DNA from: JAEUMY01 sp031394355
GTDB lineage: Bacteria; Pseudomonadota; Gammaproteobacteria; Burkholderiales; Usitatibacteraceae
DNA length: 28,739 nucleotides
Assembly (NCBI GenBank): GCA_031394355.1
Contig: JANNSU010000063.1
Location: 1 to 28,739 of the forward strand
Direction: 5' to 3'
Part shown: piece by piece, positions 1 to 7,998 of the stretch
Layout: each line of letters begins with the position of its first letter
Position numbering within the stretch: position 1 is the first letter of the stretch
Notes under the pieces: generated by a model
Seen by the model: the letters and a program-made list of their open reading frames with translations, nothing else
Told to the model about the DNA's origin: nothing
Database searches by the model: none
Translations under genes and position numbers: made by a program

Positions 1-2703
1 ATCATCAGACATGGACAACACATGGCTGCCGCCCAGCACGGGGCGTGCCAGCAGTACCGGCCCGCCATGCACCATCGCAACGATCTGGGCACCGGACCGC
101 ACATCCCAGATGCGCACTGCACCATCGAACGCTGCCGTCACGACTCGGTGGATATCGTTCAGGAACTGCGCCTCGACTACCGAGCCTTCATGCCGCAACG
201 GCACACCGACCGGGGTGAGATCCGGCAGGCTGAACACGACTGCCGTACTGTCCTGGGACGACACCACGAGATGTTCACCGCCGCTCGACACCTGGACATG
301 GTTGATCGCCAGGGGCCGGGCAAGTGTTGCCCGCACGGCCGAGGTCTCCAGATCGATGAGGGAAAGCCTGGTCGTATGGTGCCGCAGCAACAGCCACGGT
401 TTGGTGGGCGCGAAACGGTGGCCTTCGGCATCACAGACCCGTCGCCACTGCGGGATGGTGCTGCCGGTACGCCACAACGAACAATTGCCGTCAGGCTCGC
501 TCAGCACAAGATGGCGGCCCAGATCATCGAACGTGGGCACCACGCGAACTGCTCCGGGCGTCTGCGGCCCGAATTGCATCACGCGTTGCCACGCATCGGT
601 ATGCGATTTTCTGGTGAAGAGTGCCGAACCCGCCTCACCGCTCACCAGGACTGCCGAACCACGAAGCCCGGCCTCCACCCTGCGCCAGGGTTTCAGCTCT
701 TCAGCGCCAGCCAGAATCTCGACCTCTCCATTGCCGAGCAGGGTTCGTACCAGGCCGCGGTTGTCTTCTGTCCACACCGCTTTCCCGTCCGGCTCAACGC
801 CCAGCATGGAAAACGTCGCCGTCTTGTTGCTGAAAGGCTTCCAGTTGCACTTTTTCGACCAGGCAAGCATCGTGTCCAATGCGCCGGTGAAGTCGAAGTC
901 CATCGGGGCCAGCCGCGCATTTCCGCTCACGAGTGTCGGCGTCAGCCCGGACAGCGATGCGCCGACCAGTTGTGAGCCGCCGGGTTTGGCGGCGAGATCG
1001 AGGCATTCCAGTATCGGCCCCTTTCCCCCTGCGGCCGCACGAATCCCCAGAAACGTGAGCGCATTGTCCGAGCGCTGCAACCCGAACCGGTCGTCATCGA
1101 GCGATATCAGATTGCCCAGCCCGCTCCCGCCGAAGTTGAGCGTCATCGCCCACTGCTGCCGGGCAAAGACACGATTGACGCCGAGACCGGCCAGCCGCGC
1201 GATGGCACCTTCGTTGCGCGGGTTCAGCTCCAGCGCCTTGGCGAGAAACAGGTAGGGCTCGGCAGGGATACCCTGCTCAAGGCTGGTATTTGCCTGCGAC
1301 AGAAACAGGTCGGACTGCGCCTCGATCACGCGCCCCTTCTCTGCCTCCGCCTGCCGGAACAGATTGAAGAACACCACCACCAGCACCGACGCCAGCGTGG
1401 CCAACCCGCCGCCGATCCACAGCAACCGTCGCGTGCGCCGCAACCGTTCCGCTTCTCGGGCTCGCTCCCGAAGCAGCGCTTCTGCCGCCTGGCGCCGATC
1501 ACGATTGGCGCGCACCACCGGTGCCAGCACGTCATGCGTCAGCTCCACTCGCAGCACACCGAACCGCTCTTCCAGCCGCAGCACCCGCCGCTCGACCAGC
1601 TTCTGAATTGCCGTGAGCGGGATGCCATGGCGTTGCACCGCATCGTCGACCGCACAACTGTCGCGATAGCCGGACTCGGTCAGCAGCTCACGTTCGATGA
1701 ATATGGCCACCGCAGCGTCCTGGTCCGCGACACTGCGTTGATAGAACTCCGCGATGATCTGTTCCTGCGCACCCGCGAGGAGATCGGCCGAGATGCGGGC
1801 CTCGCCGCTGGCCAGCCTGCGATTGTTGAGCTCGAAGCACACCACCGACAGCAGGGCCGGTTCGATTTCCAGCACCCGCGCCGCACCTTCCTTGCCAGCG
1901 CCGGCCACAAAGGCCACGATGCGCTCTGCCACATCACGATCCACCAGGTCGCCGCCCGTTTTCTGCACCGCAGCCAGCGCCTGCGCCTCGACCATCTTGG
2001 TGACGCGCAACCGCCCCTGCGTGTTGACGCCATGCGCAGCAAAACGCTCTTCCAGGTCCGGCAAAAAGTCTTCGCGGAATCCCAGCACGCAGCGGAAGCG
2101 GTTGGCGTTGAAATCGATGGTGGCCACCGCGTCCGGGTCCTGCTCCAGCCGCGTGGTGACGGATGCGGGAATGCGGTTCTCGATCAGATCAGCGAGCTCG
2201 GCGAGAAACGCTTCCAGCCGCGGGACCAGCGCGAGCGTCTCGCTGGCCTGCACGATCTCCTCAAACTGGTCGAACACGAGTACCGGCGTGATGATCCGGT
2301 TCTGCTCGTCCCAGAGCTCGACATCCGCCGCATGGAAATACTCCCACAGGGTCTCGTCAGCACGCGGCAGCCGGCCGTCGATGCGGGCAAGCTTCAGCGC
2401 ATCCCGCAACAGCGCCCACGCCTGTTCGCGCAAGGCCAGATCGGGGCTGCGAAAGTCGAGCCGCAGGTAGACCGGCAGCAGCGCCTCCTCCCGCAAGCGC
2501 GGGAAGAGGCCGGCGCGCAGCAGCGACGATTTGCCGAGCCCGCTTTGACCGTACAGCAGGGTGCAGGTGTCGCGCCGCACCAACCTCAGCAGATCGGTGG
2601 CCTCGCGTTCCCGACCGTTGAAGAACGCGTGCGCCTCTTCACCGTAAGGAAAGAGTCCGGGCCACGGGTGTTCGCTGTCCAGTACCGGCAGGACCGTGCT
2701 CAT
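1..2703 (-). CDS. nSTAND ATPase with TM segment and C-terminal WD40 repeats (3' end outside window)
   Basis: The reading frame is open from the ATG at 2703 to the window edge (901 codons), so the C-terminus is missing. The N-terminal NTPase has Walker A GQSGLGKSS at residues 52-60 and a STAND-type Walker B, LVFDQFEE, at about 142-149. A single hydrophobic segment at about 426-447 (LLWIGGGLATLASVL onward) follows an arginine-rich stretch. The C-terminal part contains WD40-like blades such as DGAVRIWDVRSG near 70-130. This order (nSTAND, TM, WD40) is a known bacterial conflict-protein architecture in which the repeats are thought to sense a trigger and the ATPase acts as an oligomerising switch. 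The start overlaps the stop of the upstream SIR2-TIR gene as ATGA, so the two are almost certainly translationally coupled. The trigger is unknown. Confidence 0.9.
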   Translation of the reverse strand, partial: MSTVLPVLDSEHPWPGLFPYGEEAHAFFNGREREATDLLRLVRRDTCTLLYGQSGLGKSSLLRAGLFPRLREEALLPVYLRLDFRSPDLALREQAWALLRDALKLARIDGRLPRADETLWEYFHAADVELWDEQNRIITPVLVFDQFEEIVQASETLALVPRLEAFLAELADLIENRIPASVTTRLEQDPDAVATIDFNANRFRCVLGFREDFLPDLEERFAAHGVNTQGRLRVTKMVEAQALAAVQKTGGDLVDRDVAERIVAFVAGAGKEGAARVLEIEPALLSVVCFELNNRRLASGEARISADLLAGAQEQIIAEFYQRSVADQDAAVAIFIERELLTESGYRDSCAVDDAVQRHGIPLTAIQKLVERRVLRLEERFGVLRVELTHDVLAPVVRANRDRRQAAEALLRERAREAERLRRTRRLLWIGGGLATLASVLVVVFFNLFRQAEAEKGRVIEAQSDLFLSQANTSLEQGIPAEPYLFLAKALELNPRNEGAIARLAGLGVNRVFARQQWAMTLNFGGSGLGNLISLDDDRFGLQRSDNALTFLGIRAAAGGKGPILECLDLAAKPGGSQLVGASLSGLTPTLVSGNARLAPMDFDFTGALDTMLAWSKKCNWKPFSNKTATFSMLGVEPDGKAVWTEDNRGLVRTLLGNGEVEILAGAEELKPWRRVEAGLRGSAVLVSGEAGSALFTRKSHTDAWQRVMQFGPQTPGAVRVVPTFDDLGRHLVLSEPDGNCSLWRTGSTIPQWRRVCDAEGHRFAPTKPWLLLRHHTTRLSLIDLETSAVRATLARPLAINHVQVSSGGEHLVVSSQDSTAVVFSLPDLTPVGVPLRHEGSVVEAQFLNDIHRVVTAAFDGAVRIWDVRSGAQIVAMVHGGPVLLARPVLGGSHVLSMSDD

Positions 2704-4112
2704 GCGGCAACGCCCTCACGCTGCCGGAACGCCTTCACGATCTCAACGATGCGCAGCTCGAACTCCCCGCCGCCTTGCCCACCGACCAGCCGGGTCCACT
2801 GCGCATCCAGAAAGCACTCCGGCACGGCAGCACCATATTCGGGGGTGTCGTCCACCACCACCGGCAGGATGAACGGAATGTGTTCAGCGATGCCTTGCGC
2901 GCGCTCGGCGGCGAGCTTCCACTCCCGGCGGAAATAGCCTTCCATGCGTCGCTCGGTATTGCGTGAAATCACCGGGATGAAAATCGAGCAGGTCTTGATG
3001 AAGCGGCGGATCTTCTGGTCATACAGATCACCCGCCTCCAGCCGCTCCTTGTCGAGCCAGGCCTCCACGCCAGCCTGATCGAGTGCGGCTTTCAGCGCCA
3101 GCACATGCGGCAGATCTTCCTTGGCATAGCTGAGAAAAATGCTGCCTGGCCGCATCGTGTCGCGGACCTCGGCTGCGGGCACGGCCGCGCCATCGGGCGA
3201 GTCACCGCTCGCCCCCGCGGCCGTCGGCTGTTGCGCACCGCGACCGGAGGCCAGCCAGCGTCGATGCAACTCGGCCACGAATTCGGTGGGCTTGAGTCCC
3301 ACCAGCCGTGTGCCGTAGCTGAAATTGCTGACAAAGCTCACCAGACGCGGATCAGACCGCGCCTCGGTATCGATGATGATTTCTTTTTCGCTGCGCGCCA
3401 GAGACAACTGACGATCCTTCGCCACGCGCAGGAAAAACCGCGCCAGCCAGTCGGGATACGCAGCACCGATCACCAACAGATGGCTGCTGCGGAGCTCATC
3501 GAACAACAATTTCGGACGGCGGACCTCGGACTGCAGCGAGGTCACGAACTCCAGCACGTCTTCATCCGTCACCGCATACTCGGGCGCGGCCGACAGCTTG
3601 CCCATCAGGTGATACACCGCCGGTGACTCGGTGCGCATCCAGTCGCGCGGCAGATCCTCGGCCCGGCTGGGCGAGAACGCCAGCTGCAGCGGCCGGGCGT
3701 CCTGCGGCGCGCGCGCGCGGGTCAGCGCATCCAGCATCAGCCCGTCGAAGGTCAACGTCACGAACAAGTCGAAGCCGTCGATTGCGGCCAGCTGCAACAG
3801 CTCTGGCGGCGGCTCCGGATTGAGATCGCGGAGGATAAGGCGCAGCTTCGGATACACCTCTTCGCGGCGCCCGCCGCGCGCGACGAACTGGCTGGCCACA
3901 TCGTTCAAGGTCGGCTGCTGCGGCAGGAGCGAAAGATCCACCTTCAACTTCTCGGCCAGACGCTGGGCCAGTACCGACGCCAGCGGCACGCGGCCACCCG
4001 CGCCGTCGGGCACGGTCACCAGATCGGGGCCGATGACGGGCACCACGCGCCGCTCCTCGATGTAGGCGAGAAGCTCCTCCCAGAATTCCTCGAAATCGGT
4101 GTCGTCTTGCAT
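2700..4112 (-). CDS. SIR2-like / TIR domain fusion protein
   Basis: A 470-residue protein. Residues 1-290 resemble a SIR2-like fold: VIGPDL at 26-31 in the nucleotide-loop position, TLTFDGLM at 119-126, VYHLMGK at 166-172 and LLVIGAAYPDWLARFFLR at about 212-229. A Gly/Ala/Pro linker (about 290-320) leads to a TIR domain at 322-465, starting SIFLSYAKED; the likely NADase glutamate is E397 in YFRREWKLA. Both domain families are NAD-linked in bacterial defense. The usual SIR2 Asn and His positions look replaced (see findings), so the first domain may sense or bind rather than cleave. I chose the ATG at 4112 because a longer frame, to 4307, would overlap the cyclase gene 3' end. It lies 40 bp after the cyclase gene and overlaps the nSTAND gene by 4 bp, giving one transcription unit. 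Confidence 0.85.
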   Translation of the reverse strand: MQDDTDFEEFWEELLAYIEERRVVPVIGPDLVTVPDGAGGRVPLASVLAQRLAEKLKVDLSLLPQQPTLNDVASQFVARGGRREEVYPKLRLILRDLNPEPPPELLQLAAIDGFDLFVTLTFDGLMLDALTRARAPQDARPLQLAFSPSRAEDLPRDWMRTESPAVYHLMGKLSAAPEYAVTDEDVLEFVTSLQSEVRRPKLLFDELRSSHLLVIGAAYPDWLARFFLRVAKDRQLSLARSEKEIIIDTEARSDPRLVSFVSNFSYGTRLVGLKPTEFVAELHRRWLASGRGAQQPTAAGASGDSPDGAAVPAAEVRDTMRPGSIFLSYAKEDLPHVLALKAALDQAGVEAWLDKERLEAGDLYDQKIRRFIKTCSIFIPVISRNTERRMEGYFRREWKLAAERAQGIAEHIPFILPVVVDDTPEYGAAVPECFLDAQWTRLVGGQGGGEFELRIVEIVKAFRQREGVAA

Positions 4113-4152
4113 CAGCTCGGCTTTACCTTGTTGATCCTTGCATGCCCGCCCT

Positions 4153-5991
4153 TCACGCAACCCCAATGCCACGGGTGAGTTTATAGGTCCGGAAGCGGCC
4201 ATACTCCTTGGCCAGCGGTACCGTGCCCACGTACTCGCATTTGAATCGATCCAGATTGTCGTCAAACGCCAGCAGCGCGGCAAAGGCCTCCGACACGTAG
4301 ACCTCACCGGGCGGTGTCACCGGCTCGATTCGGGCCGCGCGGCTGATCTGCATGCCGGCGAAGCCCGGGCGAAGCGTAATCGGATCGGTCGTTTCATAGG
4401 CCGGTCCGGCGTGCAGCGCGATGCGGATGCTCGTGCTCGCAGGCAGGCCCAGCGGCTGCCAGTCTGTTCGCGTCACCATCTCCGCCAGATCGCTGGCCAG
4501 CGTGGCCGCGATCAGCGCATCCGAAAACACGATGAACAATCCGTCACCCCAGGTGTTGGCTGTCAGCACGGCACCCTCTGGCGAGCGCTGCAGCAGCGCG
4601 CCGACGCGCCCCCAGAACTCATAGACGAATGCCTTCACCTGGCGCTCTGCCAGCTTGCTGAAGCCCACCGCGTCAGCGAACAGGATGCTGATCACGCGCT
4701 GTCCCGATGCACAACGCAAATCCAGATCGCGCACCATGTCGCGCGCACGGCCGGGCAGAAGCGGCCCGCCCGCCTCGTTGCCGCAGGGCAACAGCTCCAC
4801 CTCCAGGCCGCGCTGTGCCCATTCCTTCACCACGGTGCTGGTGCCCCCGACACCGCCCACCTCGCCATCCCACAGCGCGATGCCCAGCGCATGCCCATCC
4901 ACGGCGCGCGCGCGCAGCACGGCGAGCCCAGCCATGACGGCACCCTGAAACTGGTACGCGAGATCTTCGCCCTGATGCGGTGCCAGAATGATCACGTCGT
5001 GGGCATGCTTCAGCACATTGTCGAAGCGCCTGCCCCATGATTCGCCGCCGATATCCGTGACGCTCACCTTGCGAAAAACATCGATGGAATGCGGCAGCAC
5101 CACTTTGGTTTCCTTGCCGGCGCGCTGCAGCGCTTCGAGGAAGATGATGTCTGCGCCACAGGCCGCGGCTGATACACCGATCTCGACACCATGACGGGTG
5201 AGCGCGGCGTCAATGGCCTGGGCCACCCTGGCCTCATCCCGGGTTGGGAAGCGCGGCGCATCCCGGCCGGGTGCATCGATCGTGTGACCGGAGAACACCG
5301 CCACCCCCACGCCGGGAAACACGCCCTTCAGCGTGGCGACGGGCAAGCCCTTGGCATCGAGGATGGCGAGCGCATTGTCGCGCGCGGAACGATGGTCGCC
5401 AAACGCGCGCGGTGCTTTGGCGAGCGCTCGCCGGTACTCCACCAGTGCGCCGTCAACATCACCAAGAATGAGCGCGACTTCCCCGCGTGTCGCGCAATGC
5501 CAGAACGTATCCTGGGTGGCAGCCGGTGCCTGATCGAGCAGCGGCAGCAGCGCCCGGGCAATGTCCTCTGCGGCGCCAGCGTCACCCGCGATCAGCGACA
5601 AGGTGGCCGCATTGACACCGGTCCACGTTCCCTGCGTGAGTTGAAACGCCCGCAGATAAGCATCGCGGGCTTCCGCCAGGGCCGCCCGCCTGTCTGCCTC
5701 CGCATGCGCCTGCTGCCAGCGTGCCTTGGCCTCGCGGGCGACGAGGCCCAGCGTTTCCTCATCCTGATGCCCCGCCTCGACCAACGCCCGGAGCCGGCCC
5801 CGCGCATCGGCCAGGGCACCCGCGCGAAGCAGCGACAAGATCAACAAATGTCGGGACGCCAGGGTGTGCAGTGCATCCGGCAAGGCTTGCAGCACATCGA
5901 CCGCAGCGAGCGCATCGCCCAACGCCACCGCACGCTTCGCAGACGCCAACGCGGCGTCGGCCGTCAACTCGATACCCTGATTGGAAGGCAT
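4153..5991 (-). CDS. Helical-repeat / SLOG-like / class III nucleotidyl cyclase-like protein
   Basis: A 612-residue protein and the first gene of the leftward operon. Residues about 10-210 are alanine-rich helical repeats resembling the TRAFs-binding/TPR type. Residues about 225-370 look like a SLOG/Rossmann nucleotide-binding domain (VGVAVFSGHTID, later GVSAAACGADIIFLEAL). Residues about 430-600 match a class III cyclase homology domain: FADAVGFS at 438-445 with the first metal aspartate, WGDG at 481-484 with the second, and SRAARIE at about 550-556. The substrate-selecting Lys before GD is Asn here and the transition-state Asn before AAR is Ser, so the nucleotide product cannot be inferred. 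The ATG at 5991 is preferred, with AAGAG a few bases upstream; a GTG at 5997 is the alternative. Confidence 0.85.
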   Translation of the reverse strand: MPSNQGIELTADAALASAKRAVALGDALAAVDVLQALPDALHTLASRHLLILSLLRAGALADARGRLRALVEAGHQDEETLGLVAREAKARWQQAHAEADRRAALAEARDAYLRAFQLTQGTWTGVNAATLSLIAGDAGAAEDIARALLPLLDQAPAATQDTFWHCATRGEVALILGDVDGALVEYRRALAKAPRAFGDHRSARDNALAILDAKGLPVATLKGVFPGVGVAVFSGHTIDAPGRDAPRFPTRDEARVAQAIDAALTRHGVEIGVSAAACGADIIFLEALQRAGKETKVVLPHSIDVFRKVSVTDIGGESWGRRFDNVLKHAHDVIILAPHQGEDLAYQFQGAVMAGLAVLRARAVDGHALGIALWDGEVGGVGGTSTVVKEWAQRGLEVELLPCGNEAGGPLLPGRARDMVRDLDLRCASGQRVISILFADAVGFSKLAERQVKAFVYEFWGRVGALLQRSPEGAVLTANTWGDGLFIVFSDALIAATLASDLAEMVTRTDWQPLGLPASTSIRIALHAGPAYETTDPITLRPGFAGMQISRAARIEPVTPPGEVYVSEAFAALLAFDDNLDRFKCEYVGTVPLAKEYGRFRTYKLTRGIGVA

Positions 5992-6149
5992 GATCACTCT
6001 TGTTCTGGTGTGGTGAGATTTCTGGGCGGGCCGTGAGCCGACCCCTGTGGCACTGTTCCGGCACTATGCCTCGCTGGCAGGGCGGCGGCAAGCATGGGAC
6101 GATACCGAAGAGTTTGCACGATTCAGGCACAACACTGTGGGAGTCTTTC
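5992..6149. promoter_or_regulatory. Divergent intergenic region between cyclase and SLATT-like genes
   Basis: This 158-bp gap separates two divergent starts, so it must hold the promoters of the leftward operon and of the rightward membrane gene. A near-repeat GGCACTGTT / GGCACTATG at about 6046-6067 may be regulatory. No convincing sigma-70 pair was identified. It contains no copy of the palindrome that fills the rest of the window. Confidence 0.4.
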
Positions 6150-7088
6150 ATGCTGGCGCAACTGTACCGACGCTATGTCGCCATCCTTTCCCGGCTGGCC
6201 AAGCCAAAGCGGAAGCCTGGCTGGTTTGCACAATGGTGGAGCCGCGTCTCCGCCCCTGATCCGCTGCCCGACACGTCTGCGATGGATTTCCAAACGCTGG
6301 ATCGCCTCACGTCTCGACTGGGCGACAGCTATCGCGGCGCGGGGGTTGCCGCCGCACTGCTGGGGACAGGCATCATCTTCTGTTCACTCGGGCCGCTCGG
6401 ATTCAACTTGAAGGCCAAGAGCGCGCTCTGGTTCCATGTGGGCAAATTCGCATTCATGATCGCGCTCGCCCTGCTCATGCTGCACACCTTGCGCCAAGAC
6501 CTGCGCGCCCGCTGGGTGGCCTTGCGGCAGGAGACCGAGCGGCTGCGCTATGCGCCGCTCCGAGCGGCCATCGATGCGCTGCGCGCGTCACCGAATCAGA
6601 TCAAGCTCTCTGCTGCCCTGTGGACAGCCATGACCGAGCTCCTGCAGGGCGAGCAGAGCCAGACCCGCTACAACCGCAGCCGCGCTACCACCTATCTCAG
6701 CATCGAGCGCGCCTGCGAGGTGGTGACCTGGGTCGGTATCGGCATCGCGCTCATCGCAGCGCTGGCCTACTTCTGGCTGGTGGCCCCCTGGCTCATCTTC
6801 TTCACCGCGTTCATCCCGGCGCTGGTGGCAGCGCTGCACGGGATCAACGGCTTCCTGCAGCTGCGCCCGCTGGCCGAGGATCACGACGCGCTCGCAGACA
6901 AACTGGAAGGCATGGCCGAGGTGTTGACCCAGCTCGCCCCCGAGGACACCGAGCGCCTGCTGTCACTGGCGGAGCTGACCTATTCCGCCCTGGCAGACCG
7001 CGATGCCCGCTGGAGCGAGACCGCAGCACGCACCGGCATGCGTTCGCTGTGGACGGGGCGCGGGGCGAACCCGTTTGGGGCGGCGTGA
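6150..7088 (+). CDS. Four-TM protein, SLATT-like putative membrane effector
   Basis: A 312-residue protein with two hydrophobic pairs, residues about 63-82 and 95-114, then 191-212 and 213-230, separated by a charged helical stretch containing RQETERLRY. That Arg/Glu-rich motif after a TM pair, and the helical C-terminal tail, recall SLATT/DUF4231-type two-TM proteins that accompany SLOG and nucleotide-synthetase genes as predicted pore-forming effectors. The resemblance is by eye and remote. The ATG at 6150 is chosen over an in-frame start at 6000 because GGGAG precedes it and the extra 50 residues are low-complexity and would use up the divergent promoter region. Its place next to the SLOG/cyclase gene supports an effector role. 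Confidence 0.7.
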   Translation: MLAQLYRRYVAILSRLAKPKRKPGWFAQWWSRVSAPDPLPDTSAMDFQTLDRLTSRLGDSYRGAGVAAALLGTGIIFCSLGPLGFNLKAKSALWFHVGKFAFMIALALLMLHTLRQDLRARWVALRQETERLRYAPLRAAIDALRASPNQIKLSAALWTAMTELLQGEQSQTRYNRSRATTYLSIERACEVVTWVGIGIALIAALAYFWLVAPWLIFFTAFIPALVAALHGINGFLQLRPLAEDHDALADKLEGMAEVLTQLAPEDTERLLSLAELTYSALADRDARWSETAARTGMRSLWTGRGANPFGAA

Positions 7089-7198
7089 TTCGGGCGGGCA
7101 GCAATTTGGCCGAGCGGTGTGTCTTGTTGCGAATATTCGCAATCCCCAGTTGCGTAGCCCGGGTGCAGCAACGCGGAACCCGGGGAATGTGGGTTAGC
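7089..7198. repeat. Solo palindrome plus partial REP unit
   Basis: No gene. It holds the first palindrome of the window (TGCGAATATTCGCA at 7128-7141) and a partial GTAGCCCGG-type REP at about 7153-7185 (gtagcccgggtgcagcaacg then cggaacccgggg). It marks the edge of the repeat zone downstream of the SLATT-like gene and may also serve as a transcription stop. Confidence 0.7.
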
Positions 7199-7322
7199 TG
7201 CGAATATTCGCACTGCTGAATTGCTCCCCCCTTTGCAAAAGGGGGGCAGGGGGGATTTCAGCGTGATCTGCCGAGACTCTAAATCTCCCTCGATCCCCCT
7301 TTTCCAAAGGGGGAAGCAATGC

Positions 7323-7388
7323 TCAAACCTTTGCGAACGCCTCCACCATCCGCTTGCGAATATTCGCATCCGGCATCGGCGAAAGCAG
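7323..7388 (-). pseudogene. Duplicated C-terminal tail of aldo/keto reductase, copy 1
   Basis: Read leftward this gives LLSPMPDANIRKRMVEAF then AKV and a stop, matching the last 22 codons of the intact reductase at 7999-8064. There is no upstream coding part, so it is a gene remnant carried by tandem repeat unit 1. The residues ANIR are encoded by the palindrome GCGAATATTCGC at 7356-7367. Confidence 0.75.
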
Positions 7389-7393
7389 TCGCG

Positions 7394-7487
7394 TAGCCCG
7401 GATGCAGCAACGCGAAATCCGGGGCCTTGCCGGTTGACGCGTTCTCATGATTCCCGGATTGCGCTGCGCTGCATCCGGGCTACGCGT
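7394..7487. repeat. Paired REP hairpin (GTAGCCCGG type), unit 1
   Basis: The left arm starts gtagcccggatgcagcaacg and the right arm ends gctgcatccgggctac, forming a long inverted repeat around a loop of about 30 bp. The same structure recurs in unit 2 at about 7688-7782. REPs of this general look are common intergenic elements in proteobacteria, and it could stop or protect transcripts. Confidence 0.75.
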
Positions 7488-7617
7488 GAGATTGCGAATA
7501 TTCGCACTCCCCAGAATTTCCCCCCTTTGCAAAAGGGGGGCAGGGGGGGATTTCAGCGTGATCTGCCGAGAATCTAAATCCCCCTCGATCCCCCTTTTTC
7601 AAAGGGGGAAGCAAACC

Positions 7618-7683
7618 TCAAATTCTCCCCAACGCCTCCGCCATCCGCTTGCGAATATTCGCATCCGGCATCGGCGAAAGCAG
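7618..7683 (-). pseudogene. Duplicated C-terminal tail of aldo/keto reductase, copy 2
   Basis: Read leftward: LLSPMPDANIRKRMAEALG, then RI and a stop. It matches the intact gene tail (LFSPQPDQAMRKRMAEALG, KI, stop) with no gap. The codons for QAMR in the gene are replaced by GCG AAT ATT CGC (ANIR) here, so the palindrome at 7651-7662 has been substituted in, not inserted. Confidence 0.8.
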
Positions 7684-7901
7684 CCGCGTAGCCCGGTTGC
7701 AGCAACGCGGAATCCGGGGTTTTACCGGTCGACGCGTTTCCATGATTCCCGGATTGCGCTGCGCTGCATCCGGGCTACGCGTGAGTTTGCGAATATTCGC
7801 ACTGCTGAATTACTCCCCCCTTTGCAAACGGGGGGCGGGGGGGATTTCGGCGTGATCTGCCGAGATTCGAAACTCCCTTCGATGCTCTGCGAATATTCGC
7901 A

Positions 7902-7998
7902 ACGCACTTCTCGCCTTGAGAAAGGGGGATCTGGTTTTCTCGCGGTGCCTGAAATCCCCCCTAGCCCCCCTTTTTCAAAGGGGGGAATCGAAGAGCGT
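7902..7998. repeat. C-rich/G-rich hairpin block next to the reductase stop codon
   Basis: It contains a run of C (gaaatcccccctagcc...) facing cttttTCAAAGGGGGG, a member of the same CCCCCTTT/AAAGGGGG hairpin family seen in the tandem units. It sits directly after the reductase stop codon in the leftward direction, so it may act as its terminator, although there is no clear T-run. Confidence 0.55.

Larger units (their letters stand above)
7199..7901. repeat. 295-bp tandem repeat array (two full units and a partial third)
   Basis: Unit 1 is 7199-7492, unit 2 is 7493-7787 and unit 3 starts at 7788 and diverges after about 90 bp. Each full unit holds, in order: the palindrome TGCGAATATTCGCA, a C-run/G-run hairpin block, 66 bp homologous to the 3' end of the adjacent aldo/keto reductase gene with a second palindrome inside it, and a paired GTAGCCCGG...CCGGGCTAC REP hairpin. 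The units are very similar but not identical, so the duplication is not fresh. In unit 3 another palindrome (7888-7901) interrupts the C-rich block. The array then runs into the real reductase gene, which stands where the next reductase segment would be expected. Confidence 0.9.

Noticed and set aside
11..2937. Long open frames on the + strand (11-1255, 1534-2937) and 22-975
   Set aside because: They are Arg/Pro/Ser/His-rich shadows opposite the nSTAND-WD40 and SIR2-TIR genes; the minus frame shows Walker motifs and WD40 blades.
4138..6036. Open frames on the + strand at 4138-5040 and 5191-6036
   Set aside because: Shadows of the cyclase-like gene, with compositions typical of antisense GC-rich DNA and no recognisable domain.
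7199..7901. CRISPR array
   Set aside because: The repeat period is about 295 bp with internal gene remnants and hairpins, not short direct repeats with unique spacers.
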